DNA from: Vitreoscilla stercoraria DSM 513 | GTDB lineage: Bacteria; Pseudomonadota; Gammaproteobacteria; Burkholderiales; Neisseriaceae | DNA: 64,000 nucleotides | NCBI RefSeq assembly: GCF_000382305.1 | Contig: NZ_KB908024.1 | Span: 100,460 to 164,459 of the forward strand | Direction: 5' to 3' | Part shown: positions 27,999-36,785 of the stretch, piece after piece | Numbering within the stretch: position 1 is the stretch's first letter | How the letters are laid out: the number at the start of each line of letters is the position of its first letter | Notes under the pieces: model-generated | Seen by the model: only the letters and a program-made list of their open reading frames with translations | What the model was told of the DNA's origin: nothing | Databases searched by the model: none | Made by a program: the position numbers and the translations under genes

Positions 27999-29387
27999 TT
28001 ACTGTTTCTTCTGTTTTCTCTTAGAAGTGCTAATTAAAGTATAAATTATTGTGGCATAAATAATCAGCGGGATAATAGATGAGATTCCCGCCCTAGGAAT
28101 AAAAATAACGGAAGGTGCAATGGTAATTAAAATTCTTTTATAAGTTTGATTGTGGTTTGAAAGTACCTCTAACTTATTAATAAAAAATCCCCAAATAAAA
28201 TTATATAAACTGAAAATGACAATTACGCCCCCAGAAAATACATGAAAATCAGATAATAAGGACCAGCCTGTACCGAAACCTTGATTATATAAGCTAGGAT
28301 TCAACTGATAGGATAAATATCGGCCAAAGCTAATATAGTAGCTAGGTAGTTCATGACTTATTAAGCCAATCAGAAATGATGATCCAGGAATGAAACTTTG
28401 TAGAACTGGGATAGCAGAATAACTTTCAAGTTTTGTTGAGGCATCAAAAATCATTAAACTTGTACCTTGAGAATAGAAAAAATCACTGATTTGGATCAGA
28501 AAGCTTTCTTCTTCAGATAGGTGGCGCATACTAAACATAGGTATGATATACGTAACGAAACCAGCAATTAAAATCATAAAAGGTATGATAAATAATAGAT
28601 TAGGTTTTTTTTTGCCGTAGTCATTCATAACCCAAATTAAAAATAGTAGATAAATTACTAATGCACCGCGGACTCCAATAAAGGCTTGAGTTAAGCAACT
28701 TAATCCAAATAGAGTAAGATAAAGTAATTTGATTCTTCGTGTACTATGTACGAGTGTAATGCCTAAAAATACATAAGTAAAAGTTATGAGTAGTGAGCTC
28801 CAGCTTGCTTGGATTGCTTCGCTTTGGCTAGCATATAATGCGATATACCCCAGTTTAGATACTAGTTCTAGATTATTTTTTATTTGAAGTAGCGTTAGTA
28901 AAAATATTACTGATAGGCAGACAATAATTATATACTTAGAAGGTTTATTTTCTTCGGTGATATGTGATGGATTAATGCTATTCGATTTAGATGTGTAGGC
29001 TAAATATGACCCTAGCTCCATTGATATCATTGAAATAAAAATGGTCATCATCAGTTGAGTAATTTCAAAATCATTGAGTCTATATGTGATAAAAAAATCT
29101 AAAAAGAATGTATCACTTTGAGGATTAAGTAATGTCGCAATAAATCTGCCACCAATAAATAGTAAAAATGATATAAAGAAAATAGAATATAAATTACTTA
29201 AGGGTACTGAGTTAGTAAATCTTAAGATGTAAATTAATACAACAATACTGGTAAAAAAAATTGACCAAGTATAATTGCTTAAGTATAGCTCATCTTTAGA
29301 TATGTAAATTGATAAAAATAGAATTAACAAAAAGAATAAAATGCTAATTGCAATAGCTTTTTTAGGTTTTATTTTTAACGAGCTCAT
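27999..29387 (-). CDS. Wzy-like oligosaccharide repeat-unit polymerase
   Basis: A very hydrophobic 462-residue protein with about 10-12 predicted transmembrane segments and one larger periplasmic loop near residues 290-380 (MRHLSEEESFLIQISDFF to GFGTGWSLLSD). This architecture, and its place among glycosyltransferases, a flippase and an initiating transferase, mark it as the polymerase of a Wzx/Wzy-dependent polysaccharide; an O-antigen ligase cannot be excluded. It is strongly AT-rich. A decayed IS lies directly upstream and may have separated it from the promoter-proximal genes. Confidence 0.72.
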   Translation of the reverse strand: MSSLKIKPKKAIAISILFFLLILFLSIYISKDELYLSNYTWSIFFTSIVVLIYILRFTNSVPLSNLYSIFFISFLLFIGGRFIATLLNPQSDTFFLDFFITYRLNDFEITQLMMTIFISMISMELGSYLAYTSKSNSINPSHITEENKPSKYIIIVCLSVIFLLTLLQIKNNLELVSKLGYIALYASQSEAIQASWSSLLITFTYVFLGITLVHSTRRIKLLYLTLFGLSCLTQAFIGVRGALVIYLLFLIWVMNDYGKKKPNLLFIIPFMILIAGFVTYIIPMFSMRHLSEEESFLIQISDFFYSQGTSLMIFDASTKLESYSAIPVLQSFIPGSSFLIGLISHELPSYYISFGRYLSYQLNPSLYNQGFGTGWSLLSDFHVFSGGVIVIFSLYNFIWGFFINKLEVLSNHNQTYKRILITIAPSVIFIPRAGISSIIPLIIYATIIYTLISTSKRKQKKQ

Positions 29388-29436
29388 GATTTTTATATAC
29401 TACTGATTTAGAAAATGTTGAAAATATAATGACCAA

Positions 29437-29570
29437 GGTAATTCTCCTATTTTAAATAGATAGAATCAGTAGAATTAAAAAGTCATCAATGATGGTAATC
29501 TACGGTAACTCTCCCATTTTTAATGGAGAGGATTAGTAGAATCAAACATTCATCAATGGCGGCTTGCCGC
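29437..29570. repeat. Tandem duplication of one IS terminus
   Basis: Two diverged copies offset by 67 bases start at 29437 (GGTAATTCTCC) and 29504 (GGTAACTCTCC). Both continue with a related ATTTTAA tract, GATTAGTAGAATCAAA-like and CATCAATGG-like segments. The outer copy is the more diverged and suggests an older insertion or end duplication. Confidence 0.7.
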
Positions 29571-30096
29571 CGTTGGCTTGATGAGGCCTTTCGTGGTTGT
29601 AAAACCACAGCCAACGAGTGGCATGTCTTCAACATCGTTCAAGTTATTAAACAGGTATTGCTTTACAATCCATACCGCATGGTACGATTGTAACGTTCAA
29701 TATAGGCGTTTTGTTGTGGTTTGCCAGGTTGAATGTATTCAATCCTAATACCTTTTTGTGCTGCTCAAGCTTGGAACTCATGGCTGGTAAATTCAGGCCC
29801 ATCGTCACATCTGATGGCATTGGGTGCCAAAAGATACTCCAAGATTTGGTTCACAGTGCGAATGACTTGACTCATTGGCCATGATAAACCCAACTCCATT
29901 GTTAAACCTTCACGCTTGTAATCATCAATGACATTCAATAAACGATAGCTTTGGCAATCAATGCATTATCATTTCCACTTCGATGCTGATAACGATAACA
30001 CATTTCGTTGATTTGGATGGTGGTACAGGTAAAGCGTATACTGACAGCTTTGTGTTCGATTGCATCAGATGCCATCTTCTTTACGGGAAGGCGGCT
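29570..30096 (-). pseudogene. IS3-family transposase OrfB remnant
   Basis: Translated pieces read MASDAIEHKAVSIRF...EMCYRYQ, then after a deletion LLNVIDDYKREGLTMELGLS, AIRCDDGPEFTS and GKPQQNAYIERYNRTMR. These match the start of OrfB and the region with the second Asp and the Glu of the DDE triad. The segment with the first catalytic Asp is missing, and in-frame stops are present. Confidence 0.8.
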
Positions 30097-30363
30097 TCAC
30101 CATTTTTTTACTATGGCCTCCTGAATAATTTCAGTTTTGAGTCGCTCTTCGGCATACATCTTTTTTAAGTGAGCGTTCTCTGCTTCCAATTTCTTCATTC
30201 TGGCCATCAATGAAGCGCCCATACCTGAATATTTGGATCATCATTTGTAAAAGGTGACTGAGCTGATACTGTGCTCTCGGCGCACTTCAGGTACTGGCAT
30301 TCCTGACTCAGCTTATTTCAAAATAGCAATGATTTGGCCATCGGTAAATCGTGATTGTTTCAT
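30097..30363 (-). pseudogene. IS3-family transposase OrfA remnant
   Basis: Reads MKQSRFTDGQIIAILK, a stop at codon 17, then VPEVRREHSISSVTFYK, two further stops, and the C-terminal MARMKKLEAENAHLKKMYAEE leucine-zipper helix. The frame is retained over 89 codons, so decay is by point mutation. The helix-turn-helix family is clear. Confidence 0.85.
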
Positions 30364-30491
30364 GTAAAATCTCCTACGTATAGATTACGAGAAAATTCTA
30401 TTTACTGCTTCATTTATTTAAAAGGGTATTACCATTACCTTATGCAATCAGCAATGAGTACATTGCTATTTTATTTATCTTAATATAACAG

Positions 30492-31718
30492 TTATAAATT
30501 TAAATATTGAATTAAATTTAAAATATTTTTATCTTTATTAAAATTCTCTTCCCAATATATATAAGGTGTAAATTTTTGATTCTTCATATTTAGAATATGA
30601 TTTTTAACTTGATCAGAAGTTACATCTTTAGATACGAGTATCCCAGTATTAAATTCTGAATGGATAATTTCACTCACTCCCCCGACGTTGGTTGCTATTA
30701 CTGGAATATTAAATGAAATTGCTTCCATAATACTTACAGGAATACCTTCTGTTTCACTTAAATTTATAAATAAATCTATATGATTGTTTTTGTAAAATTC
30801 AATAATATCGTTATGGTTTGTTTGACCATGTAGATTGATATTGAGCATATCGGGGTTGTAATTGTCAGTTTCTATTAATGACTTTAATTTAGGCATATCG
30901 GTACCACCACCAAAATGATGCCAAGTAATTTTTAGTGACTTAGAAACCAGTCTAATTGACTGATAAATTAGATCAACTCTTTTTAAAGGGATAATGCTGG
31001 AGCAGCTGACAATAACATAGGAATCAGATTCTTTTTGATTGGATGAGCTGCCATGAAATTCAGTACCTAAATAATTCGTGCTAATTTTATGGTTTAAATT
31101 CCAATTTGGATATGTGGAATTGAGATATTCAGCCCCTTGCTTTGATATAGTAATAATATGATGGCTAGATTCAAAAAGACTGAATCTAATAGGAAGATAA
31201 CCATGTTGCCTATCTAAATACAAATCTCCACCATGTAATCTAATCCAGCTTTTATGTAATTTTGTCTGATCAATCCATGGTAAGGCATAACCACTTCCCA
31301 TACCCCAAAATAAATACGCATCAAATTGAGTATTAGAATCTTGGTTTTTAAGAAAATGATTTACTTTAGAAGAAAAATATCGTCCAGTTAGAATAGCAAA
31401 AATAAGGTGTTTAAAGTGAGCTAATTTCTTGAGATGGGGATATTCTTGCTTAAGGATTTTTATGGTTTTCCATAAAGAGGATGTATTAAAGAGTCCTTTA
31501 AGTACAATTTCAAACTTATTATTGAAGCCTGCTTCTATAATATGAAAATTAGCTGGCATTTCTAGAACAGGATACGTTTTACTATTAAAAAATCTAATGA
31601 TATAAACATTTTCATAAATTTCAGATAAATGCTTTACTTCTGGCTGAATGAAACTACTATCTCCATAATTAAGAGGATAGTTGTTAGTGAATAATAGTAA
31701 TGATTTGATTTTTCTCAT
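30492..31718 (-). CDS. Glycosyltransferase family 4
   Basis: 408 residues. The C-terminal GT-B domain shows VIVSCSSIIPLKRVDLIYQSI, WHHFGGGTDMPKL and FINLSETEGIPVSIMEAISFNIPVIATNVGGVSEII, with the EGIPVSxMEA donor-binding motif intact. It lacks a signal peptide and should act at the cytosolic face of the inner membrane. AT-rich; eight bases after the flippase gene. The acceptor and donor sugars are unknown. Confidence 0.85.
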   Translation of the reverse strand: MRKIKSLLLFTNNYPLNYGDSSFIQPEVKHLSEIYENVYIIRFFNSKTYPVLEMPANFHIIEAGFNNKFEIVLKGLFNTSSLWKTIKILKQEYPHLKKLAHFKHLIFAILTGRYFSSKVNHFLKNQDSNTQFDAYLFWGMGSGYALPWIDQTKLHKSWIRLHGGDLYLDRQHGYLPIRFSLFESSHHIITISKQGAEYLNSTYPNWNLNHKISTNYLGTEFHGSSSNQKESDSYVIVSCSSIIPLKRVDLIYQSIRLVSKSLKITWHHFGGGTDMPKLKSLIETDNYNPDMLNINLHGQTNHNDIIEFYKNNHIDLFINLSETEGIPVSIMEAISFNIPVIATNVGGVSEIIHSEFNTGILVSKDVTSDQVKNHILNMKNQKFTPYIYWEENFNKDKNILNLIQYLNL

Positions 31719-31726
31719 AATGTTAT

Positions 31727-32989
31727 TTATTTTTTTGTTAGCTTAAGAGCCATATATGTAAATATACATAGTAGAAATGACATGGATATAGAAACTAGGG
31801 TTAAAGTTTTTATTATATTGTCATTAAAGAGGAAAATGATACTCAGAGGAACCAGCATGTAGAATATAGAAAAAATTAATAGGACTCTTTCTTGTTTTAA
31901 GACTACATAAATAGAGGAAATAGGAGAGGTAATAAAGTTAAAAAATAACCATGGTGTTAATACGCTGCATATTTGACCAGCTAACTGCCAAGAAGAGCCG
32001 AAGAAAGTTGTAAATAACCATTCTGATAGTAGGAATAATAATACAAAAGGCACAATCCCAATTAAAAAAGATTTTTTTATGCAGCTTAATAAAAATCGAT
32101 GAAGATCATCTTGTTTTAGCTGAGTAAAATGCTGGTAATAGACTTGAGATAGTGCACCATTAATTAAGGAGATAGGACCTTGTAGGATGCGCCAAGCTAA
32201 AGCAAACTGACCTAAAACACTCACAGTAAAAAAGATAGACAGCAGGATATTAATGCCATTTAATCTAAGCGCATCAATCAGGGCTGTAGGAGCATTGTAT
32301 AGTGGTAAATTTTTAAAGTGAGATAATAATTTCCTATTAAGCATAGGATACTTTTTTTGAATCTTCTGAGGAGTTAACTTCCTGATACTATAAATTAAAG
32401 CGATAGCTTGTCCTATTAGATTTCCTAATATAAGACCTGATACACCAAAATTAAGTCCTAACCCCAACGTGATTTGACTGCCATTAGTTGAAATACTTTG
32501 TAACATGCGCTGATTGGCAATTGTTGAGTATTGTTTGTGTCGATTAAACCAAAATGTAATAGATTGAGTAATACCTAATATGAGTATATTAATACCAATG
32601 AGAGGTAGCCAAATTGCAAGATCTGCATTGCCTAGTAAATGGCTAATTTCATTTTTGAAAGAGCTAAAAAAAACTAAGCATATTATTGAAAATATGAAAA
32701 TAATTTTAATAGTTAAAGCCATTAAATGCCAAGCAGTTTGATGCTTTTTAGGAAGTATTATTCCATAGTCATATCTTAAGCCTGCAATTGGAATAAGAGA
32801 TAGAACTATCGATGTGTATAATATAAATATGCCAAATTCATTTGGAGTATAAATTCTGGTTAACAGGGGCATACACAAAATAGGTAAAATTTGTGCAAAA
32901 GCCCCACTTTTTAATAAAGTTAAAATATTGGTTGTTAACTCATTTTTTTTTGTGAGAGGCCAGTATTTTTTAAAATATTTATTGCTCAC
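31727..32989 (-). CDS. Wzx-type oligosaccharide flippase
   Basis: A 420-residue membrane protein with about 12 predicted helices. The N-terminal SGAFAQILPILCMPLLTRIYTPNEFGIFILYTSIVLSLIPIAGLRYDYGIILPKK is typical of the polysaccharide transporter/MATE-like family that flips undecaprenyl-PP-linked repeat units to the periplasm. It overlaps the aminotransferase gene by four bases (ATGA). It is AT-rich like the glycosyltransferases. Confidence 0.87.
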   Translation of the reverse strand: MSNKYFKKYWPLTKKNELTTNILTLLKSGAFAQILPILCMPLLTRIYTPNEFGIFILYTSIVLSLIPIAGLRYDYGIILPKKHQTAWHLMALTIKIIFIFSIICLVFFSSFKNEISHLLGNADLAIWLPLIGINILILGITQSITFWFNRHKQYSTIANQRMLQSISTNGSQITLGLGLNFGVSGLILGNLIGQAIALIYSIRKLTPQKIQKKYPMLNRKLLSHFKNLPLYNAPTALIDALRLNGINILLSIFFTVSVLGQFALAWRILQGPISLINGALSQVYYQHFTQLKQDDLHRFLLSCIKKSFLIGIVPFVLLFLLSEWLFTTFFGSSWQLAGQICSVLTPWLFFNFITSPISSIYVVLKQERVLLIFSIFYMLVPLSIIFLFNDNIIKTLTLVSISMSFLLCIFTYMALKLTKK

Positions 32990-34065
32990 GATGCAGAGAA
33001 AACCTTAGCAATATGTTCTTGGTCATGAATAGATAAATAAGGATGCATAGGTAAGCTCATAACCTCTTCTGCCACTTTATCGCCCACAGGTAATACTGCA
33101 TCGCTGGCTACTGCGGGTTGTTTGTTCAATGGAATAGGGTAATGTACGGCTGTTGGGATACCTGCCTCTTTCAATTTTGCTTGCATGACATCACGATTTT
33201 TCACACGAACAGTAAATTGAGCATAAGCACTGATATTGTGCTCTTCAATGAATGGCACAGCGGTAAAGCCAACTTCTGCAAATAGCTTTTGATAGTTTGC
33301 AGCGACTTCTTGGCGCAAGCGCATTTCATCGTCCAAAATTGCTAATTTAGGCAATAAAATAGCGGCCTGTAAGGTATCTAAACGACTGTTCACGCCCACG
33401 CGAATGTGGTGATAACGGCGATCTTGGCCATGGCGGGCTACTTGGCGAATGATTTTTGCCAATTCTTCATCATTGGTAAAAATTGCACCACCGTCACCAT
33501 AGCAACCTAAAGGTTTACTTGGGAAAAAGCTGGTGCAGCTAATAGTAGTTAAATTGCCAGATTTGCGACCTTTATAAGATGCACCGAAGCTTTGTGCTCC
33601 ATCTTCAATCACGGGAATATTGTATTTGGCAGCGATGGCATTGATGGCATCAAAATCCGCACACTGACCGTACAAAGACACAGGAATGATGGCTTTGGTC
33701 TTGTCGGTAATGGCCGCTTCCAAAAGCTCGACATTTAAATTATAAGTATTTTCATACACATCAACATAAACTGGTTTGGCACCTAGCAAAGCCACTGTTT
33801 CAGCAGTTGCAATGTAAGTGAAACCTGGGGTGATGACTTCATCGCCCATGCTGACACCTAAGGCCATCAATGCAATTTGCAAAGCATCGGTACCATTGGC
33901 ACAGGTGATACAATATTGGGCACCGGTGTAAGCAGCTAATTTTTCTTCTAATTCGACCACTTCTGGACCTAAAATGTATTTGCCATGGCTTAATACTTTT
34001 TGAATGTTGGCATCAATTTCAGATTTGATACGTTGTTGTTGTGCGACTAAATCAATGAATTCCAT
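32986..34065 (-). CDS. wbpE: UDP-2-acetamido-2-deoxy-3-oxo-glucuronate aminotransferase (WbpE type)
   Basis: A 359-residue DegT/DnrJ/EryC1 aminotransferase. Asp155 is in VIEDGAQSFGASYKG and the Schiff-base Lys184 in SFFPSKPLGCYGDGG; length and motif positions match Pseudomonas WbpE closely. It transfers an amino group from glutamate to C3 of the 3-keto sugar acid made by WbpB. Base composition is like the host genome rather than like the AT-rich genes downstream. A DUS variant (33362-33372) is inside; a canonical copy lies just upstream at 34071. Confidence 0.9.
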   Translation of the reverse strand: MEFIDLVAQQQRIKSEIDANIQKVLSHGKYILGPEVVELEEKLAAYTGAQYCITCANGTDALQIALMALGVSMGDEVITPGFTYIATAETVALLGAKPVYVDVYENTYNLNVELLEAAITDKTKAIIPVSLYGQCADFDAINAIAAKYNIPVIEDGAQSFGASYKGRKSGNLTTISCTSFFPSKPLGCYGDGGAIFTNDEELAKIIRQVARHGQDRRYHHIRVGVNSRLDTLQAAILLPKLAILDDEMRLRQEVAANYQKLFAEVGFTAVPFIEEHNISAYAQFTVRVKNRDVMQAKLKEAGIPTAVHYPIPLNKQPAVASDAVLPVGDKVAEEVMSLPMHPYLSIHDQEHIAKVFSAS

Positions 34066-34070
34066 TTAAA

Positions 34071-34081
34071 GCGTCCTGTAA
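34071..34081 (+). repeat. Solitary DUS-like repeat, exact
   Basis: GCGTCCTGTAA in the 19-base gap between wbpD and wbpE. Confidence 0.75.
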
Positions 34082-34084
34082 TTT

Positions 34085-34678
34085 TTATTGTGCAACCGTC
34101 TTGGTTAAAAATTTGCCATTCAATTGGTATTGATCACCAGAATGAATGCAGATACTGGTGGCTTCACCTTCTAATGGTAAATCTAATTGTTCACCATATT
34201 CGCTCATCCAACCAATTTGGCGAGCGGGTACGCCTACCATTAAAGCATAGTCTGGTACATCTTTATTCACCACAGCACCTGCACCGATAAAAGCGTAGCG
34301 ACCAATCGTGCTACCGCAAACAATAGTACAGTTGGCACCAAGCGTTGCGCCTTTTTTGACTAAGGTATCGCGATATTCGCTTTTGCGTTCAATTAAAGAG
34401 CGTGGATTGTAGACATTGGTAAAAACCATACTTGGACCACAGAAAACCCCTTCTTCCAATGTTACATTGTCATACACAGAAACATTGTTTTGGACTTTGC
34501 AGTTGTCACCAATGATGACTTGATTACCCACAAAAACATTTTGACCAAATGAACAACCTTTGCCGATGACAGCACCGCTACAAATATGCACAAAGTGCCA
34601 AATGCGGCTGCCTGCGCCAATTTGTGCGCCTGCATCCACAATAGCGCTTGGGTGTACGGTGTAATTTAATTCAGACAT
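34085..34678 (-). CDS. wbpD: UDP-2-acetamido-3-amino-glucuronate N-acetyltransferase (WbpD type)
   Basis: A 197-residue left-handed beta-helix enzyme that acetylates the 3-amino group, giving UDP-GlcNAc(3NAc)A. Hexapeptide repeats run through [51 protein letters not shown] and [51 protein letters not shown], the classic WbpD/WlbB pattern. The start overlaps the end of the GlpD-like gene by 13 bases. Confidence 0.92.
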   Translation of the reverse strand: MSELNYTVHPSAIVDAGAQIGAGSRIWHFVHICSGAVIGKGCSFGQNVFVGNQVIIGDNCKVQNNVSVYDNVTLEEGVFCGPSMVFTNVYNPRSLIERKSEYRDTLVKKGATLGANCTIVCGSTIGRYAFIGAGAVVNKDVPDYALMVGVPARQIGWMSEYGEQLDLPLEGEATSICIHSGDQYQLNGKFLTKTVAQ

Positions 34679-35718
34679 TTTAATAATTCCTCACAGGCCA
34701 TTTCGCCTTGTATTTGTGCAGTAGTCCATTTGCCGCCATATACATGTAATACATTGCCAACCGTTTCAAAAGCCCATTCTCTTGTACTGTTACTTGGATT
34801 AATCGCATCTTTGAGTAATGGTCTCACACCAGCAAACGTCTTGCAGACATCTTGTGTCGTCAATTGCTGCTGGTGATAATAATTGTAAGACTCAAGCAAA
34901 TATGCGATTTCCTTATCTGAGGCAGGCTCTGATTCAGGTTGATTTTGACGTATTTCCGTTGTGCCTATCATGGTTTGACCGTGGTAAGGCAAGACAAAGA
35001 AAATCCGCTTTTCATTCGGAATCGGCAGCATCAAAGCTTGGTTCAAAGGCTTATCCACCAGAATGTGGCTGCCCCTGACCCAATCCATTTCAATGGCCAA
35101 TTTTGCTGCTTGTTGCTGACGCAAATGCATGACCCAAGGACCTGTGGCATTGACAATGGCATCAAAATTTGGCAATTGTGACAAGTCTTTTACAGGGCGC
35201 TTAGTGTGAATCATCCCACCCAAATTTTGAATTTGTTCAATGACCCACAAGCCCAATTGGTAATCATCCATTTGAGCATCATAAAAAGAATAAGCACCCA
35301 AAAGGTTTTGCGAGCTCAAATTTGGATTGCGTAACAGTGTTTCAGACGCACTTAACCAGCGACTTTTGGGAAAGCCGCTGCCTATGGCAAGGACATCATA
35401 CAATTTGGTGGCCGTACCAATTTGCCAACGTGGACGGCCAATGCCTTGGTAGATGGGAAACAGCAATTCCAATTGGTGACACAAATGCGGCGCTTGTTCT
35501 AACCAAAACTGTCTGGCTTGCAAAGCTTTGTGTACCAATTTGAATTGGCCAGTTTCCAAATAGCGCAATCCTCCATGCAGTAATTTAGAGGAGGATTGGC
35601 TTGTGTGTGCCATAGGCGCATCTTTGTCAAACAACTCAACCTGATAACCACGTTTGAGTAATGACCAAGCAGTACAGGAACCAATGATTCCTGCACCAAC
35701 CACAGCGATTTTTTTCAT
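34666..35718 (-). CDS. FAD-dependent oxidoreductase, GlpD-like, inside the GlcNAc(3NAc)A operon
   Basis: 350 residues. The FAD Rossmann motif GAGIIG is at 8-13, followed by [32 protein letters not shown] and [13 protein letters not shown]. These are glycerol-3-phosphate dehydrogenase (GlpD) signatures of the DAO superfamily. It lacks the C-terminal domain of full GlpD, which is about 500 residues. It lies between wbpB and wbpD and overlaps wbpD, so it belongs to the operon. Its substrate is not known. One possibility is re-oxidation of the 2-hydroxyglutarate formed when WbpB recycles its NADH; this is inference. Confidence 0.78.
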   Translation of the reverse strand: MKKIAVVGAGIIGSCTAWSLLKRGYQVELFDKDAPMAHTSQSSSKLLHGGLRYLETGQFKLVHKALQARQFWLEQAPHLCHQLELLFPIYQGIGRPRWQIGTATKLYDVLAIGSGFPKSRWLSASETLLRNPNLSSQNLLGAYSFYDAQMDDYQLGLWVIEQIQNLGGMIHTKRPVKDLSQLPNFDAIVNATGPWVMHLRQQQAAKLAIEMDWVRGSHILVDKPLNQALMLPIPNEKRIFFVLPYHGQTMIGTTEIRQNQPESEPASDKEIAYLLESYNYYHQQQLTTQDVCKTFAGVRPLLKDAINPSNSTREWAFETVGNVLHVYGGKWTTAQIQGEMACEELLKCLN

Positions 35719-35721
35719 GAA

Positions 35722-36771
35722 TCAATAAATCAGTGGCAAAGACACGGTTTTGTTGTCGCGTGCTGCTAAATAAATAGCAATCAACAATTCTAATGATTTT
35801 AAACCTTCACGGCCGTCTGTCATTGGCTCAGCTTCACCACGCAATACATCGATTACATTTTTGTAATAGAGTGGGTGGCCAAAACCATACACAGAAGTGG
35901 TTTCGTAATTGGCTTCTTTGACTTGGGCATCATAGTCTTTTTCGTCTGCGAAATCCCAAGTTTGAATGTCATTGACAGCCACGCCACCAACACGCACAGT
36001 ACCCTTATCACCTAAAATAGTGATAGAGCCTTCGTAGTTTTTAGGATAAGTACACATAGTGACTGCCATAGAGCCTAAGGCACCATGACGCCAGCGAATG
36101 TTCACGACACCAGTATCTTCAGTTTCAATGTCACGGTGAGTTGAAACCATGGCTTGCACATCTTGTACTGGGCCAATTAACCATTCCATCAAGTCTACAT
36201 AATGGCTAGCTTGATTCATGAATGCGCCACCATCAAACTCCCAAGTACCACGCCAAGCACCTTGATCGTAATAGTCTTGTGGGCGAGTCCAAAAAACATT
36301 CAAATGAACCATATTGATGTTGCCAAAACGTTTTTCTTCAACGGCACGCTTTAACAATTGCATGGTGGCATTCAAACGGTTTTGTTTGACTACAAATAAG
36401 CGTTTACCTGCTTTATCTGCGGCCTGAACCATACGTTCGCCATCATGTAAACGTGTTGCCATTGGTTTTTCAGTTAAGACATTAAAACCAGCTTCAAAGC
36501 AATCAACTGCTTGTTGAGGATGTTGACCAGAAGGTGTCGTCAAGATAATCAAATCTGCATCTGTTTCAGCCAACAAATCTTTCAATTTGCGATAAGCTTT
36601 CGCTTGTGTACGCTCAACGGCACTGGCCAATGCAGCTGCATCTGTATCGCATACTGCGACCAATTCTAAAGAATCCTGATGCGCTTCAATGGAGCCAAAG
36701 TGGTTGTTGGCAATGCGACCGCAACCAACCAACGCCACTTTAATTTTTCTGTTTTGGATAATATCGTACAT
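35722..36771 (-). CDS. wbpB: UDP-GlcNAcA 3-dehydrogenase (WbpB type, Gfo/Idh/MocA family)
   Basis: A 349-residue NAD-dependent oxidoreductase. It has the nucleotide loop VGCGRIA (15-21), the EKPMA motif with the catalytic Lys, and the barrel-like C-terminal domain with DGGAFMNQASHYVDLMEWL. WbpB oxidises C3 of UDP-GlcNAcA and, in Pseudomonas, regenerates NAD with 2-oxoglutarate. It lies directly after wbpA, in pathway order. Confidence 0.9.
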   Translation of the reverse strand: MYDIIQNRKIKVALVGCGRIANNHFGSIEAHQDSLELVAVCDTDAAALASAVERTQAKAYRKLKDLLAETDADLIILTTPSGQHPQQAVDCFEAGFNVLTEKPMATRLHDGERMVQAADKAGKRLFVVKQNRLNATMQLLKRAVEEKRFGNINMVHLNVFWTRPQDYYDQGAWRGTWEFDGGAFMNQASHYVDLMEWLIGPVQDVQAMVSTHRDIETEDTGVVNIRWRHGALGSMAVTMCTYPKNYEGSITILGDKGTVRVGGVAVNDIQTWDFADEKDYDAQVKEANYETTSVYGFGHPLYYKNVIDVLRGEAEPMTDGREGLKSLELLIAIYLAARDNKTVSLPLIY

Positions 36772-36785
36772 AATTTGAGTGACTC

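Larger units (their letters stand above)
29437..30433 (-). mobile_element. Decayed IS3-family (IS407-like) insertion sequence
   Basis: About 1 kb. Its ends are imperfect inverted repeats: GGTAATTCTCCTATTTTAAA at 29437 and, inverted, GGTAATACCCTTTTAAATAA ending at 30433. On the minus strand it encodes fragments of both IS3 ORFs, with stops and an internal deletion. It separates the polymerase from the upstream glycosyltransferase gene and is no longer able to move by itself. Confidence 0.8.

Noticed and set aside
29983..30168. Plus-strand ORF in the IS region
   Set aside because: It runs antisense to the IS3 OrfA/OrfB remnants, which explain the sequence.
34666..35718. Full-length glycerol-3-phosphate dehydrogenase GlpD
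   Set aside because: The N-terminal motifs match, but the protein is about 150 residues too short, no glp genes adjoin, and it is embedded in a sugar-acid operon.
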